From JANQHS01 sp965267505 (GTDB lineage: Bacteria > Bacteroidota > Bacteroidia > Cytophagales > CCMP332), in contig OZ254081.1 in assembly GCA_965267505.1 (NCBI GenBank), positions 62,001-126,000 on the forward strand: 64,000 nt of DNA, read 5' to 3'. Position 1 is the stretch's first letter; the number at the start of each line of letters is the position of its first letter. A program made the position numbers and the translations under genes. The notes under the pieces were generated by a model that saw only the letters and a program-made list of their open reading frames with translations, made no database searches and had not been told where the DNA came from. This document shows positions 57,464 to 64,000 of this stretch, in pieces.

Positions 57464-58222
57464 ATGTCTGATCCACAAATTGCATGTGAAGTTCACGATC
57501 TGAAGGTCAGCTATGAAGGTAAACCTGTCCTTTGGGGAATCGACTTTCAAATCCCTTCTGGAGTATTAGCAGGTATCATAGGACCCAATGGTTCAGGAAA
57601 AACAACTCTTTTAAATACCATTCTAGGTCTAAAATCTCCTGACAGGGGGCATTCACAAGTATTTGGAAAGAAAATAGACAAGAACCGAAAAAGAGTTTCC
57701 TATGTCCCTCAAAGAGATTCAGTGGACTGGGATTTCCCTGCTTCCGTCTTCGAGGTTGTATTAATGGGAAGGTATGGTCAACTAGGTCTTTTCAAAAGAC
57801 CTAAAAAGGTCGATAAAGAGATCACATTAAATAGTATTGAAAAGGTAGGATTGACCGAGTTCAAAGACAGACAGATATCTGAATTATCCGGAGGACAGCA
57901 ACAAAGGGTTTTCATCGCAAGATCGCTGGCCCAAGAGGCTGATCTTTATTTTTTGGATGAGCCCTTCGCAGGGGTAGATGCAGCATCAGAAGCTTCAATC
58001 ATAAAACTTATGAAGCGAATGGTTGCAGAAGGCAAAACCCTGATCGTAGTCCATCATGACCTCAATTCGGTTCAGGACTATTTCGAATACCTGGTTCTAT
58101 TGAACTTGAGAATGATTACATCAGGTCGTACACAAGATGTTTTCACGGAAGAAAACCTCTCAAAAACATATGGAGGCCAATTAACCATACTTAGCCGGAT
58201 AGCCGAAGCCAGTCGGAAATAG
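57464..58222 (+). CDS. Metal ABC transporter ATP-binding protein
   Basis: A 252-aa ABC ATPase of the Mn/Zn family. Walker A GPNGSGKT is at 40-47, the signature LSGGQQQR at 141-148, Walker B LYFLDEPFAGVD at about 162-173, with the H-loop VVHHDLN. The phrase YVPQRDSVDWDFP is typical of the MntB/ZnuC group. It is the second and last gene of this short operon; the next gene is on the other strand, five bases away, so the expected membrane permease must be encoded elsewhere. Confidence 0.93.
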   Translation: MSDPQIACEVHDLKVSYEGKPVLWGIDFQIPSGVLAGIIGPNGSGKTTLLNTILGLKSPDRGHSQVFGKKIDKNRKRVSYVPQRDSVDWDFPASVFEVVLMGRYGQLGLFKRPKKVDKEITLNSIEKVGLTEFKDRQISELSGGQQQRVFIARSLAQEADLYFLDEPFAGVDAASEASIIKLMKRMVAEGKTLIVVHHDLNSVQDYFEYLVLLNLRMITSGRTQDVFTEENLSKTYGGQLTILSRIAEASRK

Positions 58223-58227
58223 AATTT

Positions 58228-59139
58228 TCAGTAAAGCTCAGCGAGCATACAACGAACCCCACCCCCACCAAACTTCTCTATGGTTGGGATCTCTGGGACA
58301 ATCAGGCTATGCTTTTCAGAAAGACTATCTAATTGATCTTCGGAAAAAGCACCTTGTGATGTAGAGGATAAAACAAGAAATTTTTTACTCTTCTCAGACT
58401 TGAGCTCCAGAACATTACCACATAAGGCCGCGGTTTGATCCAGACTAATATCGATGACCTTTCTGCCTGAATCTTTAAGTCTACTTTTTATCCGAGCCTT
58501 GGTTTTCTTTGAAGGAATACACTCAGAACACAAAATTGCCAGACCATTTGAAATTGATAAAAAGACATTTGTGTGATAAATAGGTAATCCTCCTGGACCT
58601 TTGGTATCGATCAGTTCAAGCTCATATCCCAGGATCTCAGATACCCTTTTGGCCAGTTCAGCCGACGAACGAGAAGATAGGCCACAATAGACAGTTTTGC
58701 CAAGTTTATCGAAAACCATACTACCAGTCCCCTCCAAATACTGATGTTCCGATTCAAACCAGCTTAGGTCAATGAGTTCCTTGTTCTCATATTCTCTTTC
58801 CAGGAAAGAGAGAACAGAATCGATCCTTTCGGTCCTTCTTAACCGAGACTCCATTGGGTAAATAAAATAGTAGGATTCAGGGTGAACGGTAAACCAATTA
58901 TTTGGAAATACTATGTCTGGAGATTGGTTATCAATGGGTTGGTCGAATAGCTCAACAGCAATTTCATTTGCCCTCAGTAAATCTACCATGGAATCAAATT
59001 CCTTGATGGCCTTTTGGGAGATCTCATCCTCTTTTCCCTGAGCATCTGTCAATTGAAATTCATTGGATCCACTGGTTTCAGGATTGGCTCCAAAGTATCT
59101 TGGCCGGATCATAAGGACCCTTTTCGAAATTACCTTCAT
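58228..59139 (-). CDS. ctlX: Amidinotransferase-fold citrulline/arginine hydrolase (CtlX type)
   Basis: A 303-aa protein of the guanidino-group-modifying superfamily. Visible are MIRPRYFGANPETSGSN at the N-terminus, FPNNWFTVHPE, GTGSMVFD, the catalytic His in PIYHTNVFLS, and the nucleophilic Cys297 in GGGGVRCMLAELY at the C-terminus. Related enzymes degrade arginine or citrulline; CtlX is the name used for a citrulline-utilising hydrolase in this group. It converges with the ABC ATPase gene. Substrate cannot be confirmed. Confidence 0.85.
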   Translation of the reverse strand: MKVISKRVLMIRPRYFGANPETSGSNEFQLTDAQGKEDEISQKAIKEFDSMVDLLRANEIAVELFDQPIDNQSPDIVFPNNWFTVHPESYYFIYPMESRLRRTERIDSVLSFLEREYENKELIDLSWFESEHQYLEGTGSMVFDKLGKTVYCGLSSRSSAELAKRVSEILGYELELIDTKGPGGLPIYHTNVFLSISNGLAILCSECIPSKKTKARIKSRLKDSGRKVIDISLDQTAALCGNVLELKSEKSKKFLVLSSTSQGAFSEDQLDSLSEKHSLIVPEIPTIEKFGGGGVRCMLAELY

Positions 59140-59238
59140 GTTGAATAATTATCGCCGAAAAGGTAGCATTATAATCTATTAGTTCGTAACATTTGCATAA
59201 ATCGTTCTGCTCCGAATTGGAGATATTTTTAGTGCTGT

Positions 59239-60573
59239 ATGACTCAAGATAAAAAGAGAAAAAAGGTATTTGTCCTTGATACCTCGGTGATCCTTTACGA
59301 TCATAACTCCATAGATAATTTCGAAGAAAATGACGTCGCCATTCCGATTACGGTTCTGGAGGAGCTGGATAATTTTAAAAAGGGATCAGACACAAAGAAT
59401 TTTGCTGCGAGAGAATTCATCCGACGCCTCGATGAACTTGCTGGAAAGCACAGCTTAAAAGATTGGATTCCATTAAATGGTCCCTCAAAAGGAAAGGTCA
59501 AGGTTTTATTGAATGGAGATTCAAAGAATAAAACCCGTGATATCTTCACTGAGAATACAGCTGATCACAAAATACTAAGCTCAGCTCTAGGGCTACAGGA
59601 AAGCCATCCAGACAGAAAGGTGATCCTTATCACCAAAGACATAAACCTTCGTGTAAAAGCCAAGTCCCTTGAATTACCTGCAGAGGATTATGAAACCGGT
59701 AAGATCAAAACCGTTTCGGAATTATACACGGGCAAAAAGGTGGTTGAAGGCCTTGACCCAAAACTGATCAATAAGCTTTACAAGAATTCCTCTGTTGAGT
59801 GGAAGGATTTCTTTGAAGAGGAACCGATCAAAAATCAGTACTACATCTTTAAGTCTGATTCAAATTCGATCCTTGCATATTATAATGGAGTTGATGGGAA
59901 CCTTCATAAGATCGGTAAGAAAACAGTCTATGGGATATCAGCAAAGAATGCCGAGCAGACCTTCGCCATCCATGCCATCATGCACCAGGATATTAAGTTG
60001 GTATCATTGACTGGTTTGGCTGGAACGGGTAAGACCCTGATTGCCCTTGCCTCCATGTTGGAGCAAAGAAGGAAATTCAATCAGCTATACCTATCCAGAC
60101 CAATTGTTCCTTTAAGTAATAAGGATATTGGGTTTCTACCAGGGGATATTAAATCAAAGATCAATCCTTATATGGAACCTCTTTGGGATAATTTGAAATT
60201 CATTCAAAGTCATTACAAGGAAAAGGATAAGGAGTTTATCGCAATAAATGAGATGCTTAATTCTGAAAAGCTAGTTGTAAATGCACTTGCTTACATCAGA
60301 GGCAGAAGTATCTCAAATATTGGATTCATTATTGATGAAGCGCAGAACCTTACTCCTCACGAGATCAAGACCATCATTACCCGGGCAGGAGAAAACACCA
60401 AAATCATTTTTACCGGGGATATCATGCAAATCGATACCCCCTATCTGGATGCCCAATCAAATGGATTATCCTACCTGATTGACAGATTTCAAAATCAGGA
60501 TCTTTATGCGCATGTAAATCTCGAAAAGGGTGAAAGGTCTGAACTAGCCAATCTTGCAAATGAACTTCTTTAA
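59239..60573 (+). CDS. PIN domain-PhoH fusion ATPase
   Basis: A 444-aa protein. Residues 1-140 are a PIN nuclease-like domain with FVLDTSVILYD (Asp14) and the second acidic group at ITKDINLRVK (Asp134). Residues about 240-444 are the PhoH helicase-like ATPase with Walker A GLAGTGKT (259-266) and Walker B FIIDEAQNLTPHE. PIN-PhoH (PhoH2) proteins are described as RNA helicase/RNases. The gene stands alone with its own upstream region; the minus-strand ctlX is divergent. Confidence 0.93.
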   Translation: MTQDKKRKKVFVLDTSVILYDHNSIDNFEENDVAIPITVLEELDNFKKGSDTKNFAAREFIRRLDELAGKHSLKDWIPLNGPSKGKVKVLLNGDSKNKTRDIFTENTADHKILSSALGLQESHPDRKVILITKDINLRVKAKSLELPAEDYETGKIKTVSELYTGKKVVEGLDPKLINKLYKNSSVEWKDFFEEEPIKNQYYIFKSDSNSILAYYNGVDGNLHKIGKKTVYGISAKNAEQTFAIHAIMHQDIKLVSLTGLAGTGKTLIALASMLEQRRKFNQLYLSRPIVPLSNKDIGFLPGDIKSKINPYMEPLWDNLKFIQSHYKEKDKEFIAINEMLNSEKLVVNALAYIRGRSISNIGFIIDEAQNLTPHEIKTIITRAGENTKIIFTGDIMQIDTPYLDAQSNGLSYLIDRFQNQDLYAHVNLEKGERSELANLANELL

Positions 60574-60763
60574 CGGTTTTCTTCCAGGGAAATTAATCAT
60601 CTCCAGAGGCTATTAACTTGAAAAGAGGAAAACCAATTACAAATCCATTTTCGCAAAGTGGAAGTTGCGCCTTACAAAATTCCTTTCTCTTGAGTTTTTG
60701 TTAAATTATACTTTAATCTGATGAGGTCTAAAACGACCTATTTCTAAACTTAAAAATCCTAAC
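60574..60763. other. Intergenic region before the T9SS beta-helix gene
   Basis: A 190-base AT-rich gap between phoH and the T9SS gene. A loose inverted repeat (GGTTTTC near 60573 and GAAAACC near 60630) could form a hairpin with a 40-base loop, but the loop is too long for a clear terminator. No exact -7 box; TACTTTAA at about 60707 is a partial match. Confidence 0.3.
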
Positions 60764-62764
60764 ATGAAACAAGTATTTTCCTTTTTATTAATAATTCTTT
60801 CAATTTCAAATGGCTTTGGAAGTAATCCATGCTTAAATCAAAATCCACAAATCTATGATTCAAATGGGGACCCCGTTAATGACCCCAACTATTCGGGGCC
60901 AATTGAGATTAAAGATCCCGGTATTTATACTGGATCTTGGTCAAGCCAAGATCCCGATATTCCAGTTGTGAAAATTTCAACCACAGAATGTGTAATTATC
61001 GAAAATTCATGTTTAGTAGGCCCTGGACATATAATCGCTGGAGGAAATAGGACTGGAATAAACATAACCGTAAGAAATTGTGACATTACAGGTTTAGATC
61101 CAATAAACTACCCTTATAACAATAATGGAAAAATTTTGGAATTGAATGTCCCAAGTTATGTCTATTTCCATAACAATGAAGTCACAGGAACTAGGGGAAT
61201 AGAAATCTGGAGACAAAATGGGGCCTCCCAACCTAACCAAACGCCCGTTTATAGAATATATAACAATAAAATATTGAATCTTGATGGGCGAAAATATGAT
61301 TCTTCAGGAAACCTGATCAAATCATATAGTGGACAACCTGGATATCAGGCGGATGGGCTTGGAAATATGTGTCCACATTCATTGACTGGTTCATATACTA
61401 CAAAGTGTTATGCGTATGATTGGAGATGGGCGTTCTTTGTCCGAATTGCAGATATAACTACAATAGACTGCGAAATCACATGGAACGAGGTAATAAATAA
61501 ACCTAATCAATCCGCGGTAGAAGATGTTATTAATCTCTACAATTGTGGTGGAACTGAAGAAAATCCAATAATTGTAAAAAATAATTTCCTTTGGGGTGCA
61601 TATCCTTATGGAGATCAAAATGCTGATGCCTATTCGAATCATTTTTATACAGGGGGTGGTATAAATGCTGGGGATGGATGTTCAAATGAACCGGAAAACC
61701 GAAATAAGCACATTGAAATCGAGGATAATCAAGTCATTGGTACTACAAGATACGGGATTGGTATCCTGTCGGGAAACAATATAACGGTTAGAAATAATAG
61801 GGTAATTGCAAGTGGTCTTGGACCCGATAACCAAAATGGGTTTAACAATATTATCTGGGCTCAGTCAAGACCTTTACCTCTAATTTTTAGATCTCGCGGG
61901 ATTCACATAGAGACTTACCAAGGACCAATGTTTCCGTGTGGCAACACCGAAATAAATAATCTCACTAATCCCTGGGCTGCAATTCAGTATGGGGGGGTTA
62001 CGTGGAGGGAGGATCCAACAATTCTTCAAAATCTTGTTGTTGATAATTTAATTTGGTGGAAAAGAGGTAGTTATATAGCCGGAGACCCTGCGGGAACAGG
62101 CAATCCTAACCCTCTAAGCATAATAAATTTCCCTGATCCTAATTCTAATCCAGGAGTTTTGAGAGGTGCCCCGGGGACTTTTGACGGACCTCCAAATACA
62201 ACAGATGGATTTTATTCAGTTAGTCCATGGAAATACAAAGATCCCAACAATATTCCTGATCCAAACGATCCCTTAGACTGGAGATGGGATAAGGAAACTC
62301 AAATTTTAGGTGAAATACCAGCAAACACCAATAGATCGGGCGGTGGTGGTTCTGGTGGAAATCCAACGATAGTGATTAATGAATTTAAAACCGATCCAAT
62401 CACGTACCAACATGAAGAAGGAGAATATGACAACTGGGTGGCAAAATACAATCAGGCCAACCAGACTATTGGAAAGCTTTCTGAATGGGAATGTGAATCT
62501 GAACCTCAAGAAAGAACAGGGTTCTTAGAAGATAAAACAAAACCATCCATCAGCCCAAATCCAAATAATGGTGGCTTTACATTGGATTTGAAAAATTCTA
62601 AGGTGAAATCAATAGTCTTCTATAATGCAAATGGGTTAATATGGAAAACTATCGATACTATTGATTCAAATTGGATAACAATAAATTCTTTACCAAAAGG
62701 ATTCTGGTTTGTTCGAATCCAAGGAGAAGGTTTCGATCATACGGAAAAAATCATCGTGCAGTAG
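60764..62764 (+). CDS. Secreted parallel beta-helix protein with T9SS type A sorting domain
   Basis: A 666-aa protein with a Sec signal (MKQVFSFLLIILSISNGFGS). The central part has repeated Asn/Ile-rich turns of the right-handed parallel beta-helix type (ITVRNCDITG, IEIWRQNG, IEIEDNQVIGTTRYGIGI, NNITVRNNRVIASG). The last about 75 residues are a type A sorting domain (SISPNPNNGGFTLDLKN, IVFYNANGLIWKTI, PKGFWFVRIQGEGF). A Gly-rich linker SGGGGSGG precedes an acidic segment. It is AT-rich compared with its neighbours, which may indicate transfer. Such proteins often bind or cut polysaccharide; no catalytic residues are identifiable. Confidence 0.87.
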   Translation: MKQVFSFLLIILSISNGFGSNPCLNQNPQIYDSNGDPVNDPNYSGPIEIKDPGIYTGSWSSQDPDIPVVKISTTECVIIENSCLVGPGHIIAGGNRTGINITVRNCDITGLDPINYPYNNNGKILELNVPSYVYFHNNEVTGTRGIEIWRQNGASQPNQTPVYRIYNNKILNLDGRKYDSSGNLIKSYSGQPGYQADGLGNMCPHSLTGSYTTKCYAYDWRWAFFVRIADITTIDCEITWNEVINKPNQSAVEDVINLYNCGGTEENPIIVKNNFLWGAYPYGDQNADAYSNHFYTGGGINAGDGCSNEPENRNKHIEIEDNQVIGTTRYGIGILSGNNITVRNNRVIASGLGPDNQNGFNNIIWAQSRPLPLIFRSRGIHIETYQGPMFPCGNTEINNLTNPWAAIQYGGVTWREDPTILQNLVVDNLIWWKRGSYIAGDPAGTGNPNPLSIINFPDPNSNPGVLRGAPGTFDGPPNTTDGFYSVSPWKYKDPNNIPDPNDPLDWRWDKETQILGEIPANTNRSGGGGSGGNPTIVINEFKTDPITYQHEEGEYDNWVAKYNQANQTIGKLSEWECESEPQERTGFLEDKTKPSISPNPNNGGFTLDLKNSKVKSIVFYNANGLIWKTIDTIDSNWITINSLPKGFWFVRIQGEGFDHTEKIIVQ

Positions 62765-62829
62765 GTTTTAAGTGCTTTAAAAAAGTGTTGCCTTATTCTA
62801 TATTCGATTTTTAAATCAAAATTTAAAAA

Positions 62830-63450
62830 TTGGCATTCAGTAGAAATTTGGCAACACTTTTTCTCCTTCTTTTTCTTTCTTCTCATTTCAGTATTGCTCA
62901 AGACCAACAGAGTATCTTCAGATTGAATGTGGAGAGCTTCCTCTCTATTATGGGTTCATCCAATATCAATAAATTCGAATGCTTGATAAATGGAGAGAAC
63001 CTAAAGGATACCGTTGATATTGTTTACCAGGCAAACGGCCATGCCTTGGATTTCGAAAAGTTTCGTATTGAACTGGAGGTGGATCACTTTGATTGCAAAA
63101 ACTCACTTATAACCTCAGATTTCAAGAAAACTCTAAAGGCAGCGCAATACCCCATAATGACCATTGATTTCATCAGAATAATGTTTCCTGAAAATGATGA
63201 CCCATTTTCTGAATTATATCCGACTGGGATCTTCGCTCAGGTTAACCTGGCCAGTAGAAAGAAGAAATACTATATGAGTTTGGAAAAGGAAAGCCTAGAA
63301 GGGGAAATGGTCAGATTAAAAGGGGCCCTCGCAGTGGATATGAGAGATTTCGGACTGGAACCTCCCACAAAAATGCTATCTCTAGTAAAGGTCAATCCTC
63401 TTTTGGATATCAGATTCGAACTTTCAATGAGCCGCATTATATCTGAGTGA
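62830..63450 (+). CDS. YceI-like periplasmic protein
   Basis: A 206-aa protein starting with TTG 62830 (MAFSRNL, then a hydrophobic signal segment and a likely cut after SIAQ). The beta-barrel signature of the YceI lipocalin-like family is partly recognisable: SFLSIMGSSNINKFECLI, the HFDCKNSLITSDFKKTLKAAQYPIMTIDF block, and GALAVDMRDFGLEPP with the C-terminal RFELSM strand. Family members bind isoprenoid or amphiphilic molecules. It is in the same direction as the T9SS gene and the partial outer-membrane gene. Confidence in the family is moderate. Confidence 0.72.
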   Translation: MAFSRNLATLFLLLFLSSHFSIAQDQQSIFRLNVESFLSIMGSSNINKFECLINGENLKDTVDIVYQANGHALDFEKFRIELEVDHFDCKNSLITSDFKKTLKAAQYPIMTIDFIRIMFPENDDPFSELYPTGIFAQVNLASRKKKYYMSLEKESLEGEMVRLKGALAVDMRDFGLEPPTKMLSLVKVNPLLDIRFELSMSRIISE

Positions 63451-63532
63451 AAACATTCAAAAAAATGATTTGTGTCATTATGGCCCAAAGATTCATTAGC
63501 TCTTTTTGTTCAAAACCACAAAAACTATTGAA

Positions 63533-64000
63533 ATGAAAAATTACTGTACACAATTATTCTTGGTACTATGCTTAATGGCATTGTCTTCAACCGGGCTATG
63601 GGCTCAACTCCAACCAGATCTGCAGTATTTCAGATACAGAGATCAAAGAGGAATCAATGTTTGGGAAGTTGATAAAACCGATACCATACCATTTGATAAA
63701 TTGAAAATTCGTCTAGGAGCCAATTTTTGGCAATCCTTTCAGTCTTTGAGCCATGAAAATGTCCTTGGGTCGGATACGTCCAATGGGCTCGCATCCATTG
63801 GCTCAGGGTTTAACCTTGCCACTGCCAACTTAAACATTGACGTTCAACTTGAGGATGGAGTCAGGCTTGCTGTGGAAAGCTATATGTCGTCAAGACACCA
63901 CCCTGAATTTTGGGTAAAAGGGGGCTATCTGCAAGTGGATAAAATCTCTTTCCTTACCGATGGTGGCTTTTCTGACTTCTTTGCAAAACACCTAAGAGCT
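63533..64000 (+). CDS. Probable outer-membrane protein (partial, C-terminus off the right edge)
   Basis: I read an ATG at 63533 followed by MKNYCTQLFLVLCLMALSS, a Sec signal ending near GLWAQ, then an open frame to the edge. The sequence LKIRLGANFWQSFQSL and LATANLNIDVQLEDGVRLAVESYMSS has the alternating pattern of a porin-type beta-barrel. It is 82 bases downstream of the YceI-like gene. Only about 156 codons are visible, so this is provisional. Confidence 0.6.
   Translation, partial: MKNYCTQLFLVLCLMALSSTGLWAQLQPDLQYFRYRDQRGINVWEVDKTDTIPFDKLKIRLGANFWQSFQSLSHENVLGSDTSNGLASIGSGFNLATANLNIDVQLEDGVRLAVESYMSSRHHPEFWVKGGYLQVDKISFLTDGGFSDFFAKHLRA

Noticed and set aside
60574..60640. Inverted repeat after phoH as a terminator
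   Set aside because: The arms are short and imperfect and the loop is about 40 bases; no T-run follows.
1..64000. CRISPR array, prophage, insertion sequence, integron, tRNA or rRNA genes
   Set aside because: No regularly spaced direct repeats, transposase or integrase motifs, tRNA-like cloverleaf ends or rRNA core sequences were noticed on reading the window.

Overview
The window reads as a chromosomal segment of a low-GC Bacteroidota bacterium (probably marine or environmental; genus cannot be fixed from sequence alone). The evidence is: three proteins with C-terminal type IX secretion (T9SS type A) sorting domains, an UpxY-type NusG paralogue beside a polysaccharide operon, several -7 boxes of the Bacteroidota TAnnTTTG type, and familiar Bacteroidota neighbourhoods such as luxC-like acyl-CoA reductase opposite a dicluster ferredoxin. 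No rRNA, tRNA, CRISPR array, insertion sequence or integrase was seen.

Region 1 (about 1-39,450, all on the minus strand, transcribed right to left) is a very large surface-polysaccharide locus. It starts beside aconitase with export lipoprotein Wza, tyrosine autokinase Wzc, a Gfo/Idh/MocA sugar oxidoreductase and the antiterminator UpxY. After a short promoter region (34,610-34,671, with a perfect 17-bp inverted repeat and a TAACTTTG box) comes a winged-helix/nucleotidyltransferase-like regulator and a long, tightly overlapped operon: neuB-neuC-neuA (nonulosonic acid), Wzx flippase, sulfotransferase, DegT aminotransferase, WbqC, methyltransferase, NAD-epimerase, ATP-grasp, metallophosphatase, two tandem beta-propeller glycosidase-like proteins, methyltransferase, GT2, a GT-B transferase, then an unusual HAD / GAPDH-like / cytidylyltransferase / FAH-family / 2-hydroxyacid dehydrogenase module, a sialyltransferase-like protein, Wzy, a FemAB-like acyltransferase, a second sulfotransferase, GT4, two ATP-grasp enzymes, an asparagine-synthetase-like protein, a glucuronyl C5-epimerase-like protein, GT4 and WecB. 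A T9SS cargo gene with its own promoter and a partial polysaccharide deacetylase follow at the left edge. The expected product is an acidic polymer assembled by the Wzx/Wzy route, probably carrying a nonulosonic acid, sulfate, epimerised uronic acid and amide-linked substituents. No initiating phosphoglycosyl transferase is present in the window.

Region 2 (39,465-52,156) is housekeeping: aconitase, LuxC-like reductase, ferredoxin, phosphoglycerate kinase, a UbiA-like membrane protein with a methyltransferase, a TerB-like protein, SMC and an SLC12-like cation/chloride or amino-acid transporter.

Region 3 (52,161-64,000) is mixed: two T9SS cargo proteins, a 3-hydroxyacyl-CoA dehydrogenase, a thioesterase, dapD, a lone glycosyltransferase, a metal ABC transporter lacking its permease, CtlX, PhoH, a YceI-like protein and the start of a probable outer-membrane protein.

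The most unusual observations are: two genes of the polysaccharide operon (neuA and the GT2 gene) that have no ATG/GTG/TTG at their conserved N-terminus; the GAPDH-like/CMP-transferase/2-hydroxyacid module, which parallels the Epd-PdxB chemistry; a heparinoid-like combination of C5-epimerase and sulfotransferases; and the ATP-grasp/asparagine-synthetase/FemAB decoration set.
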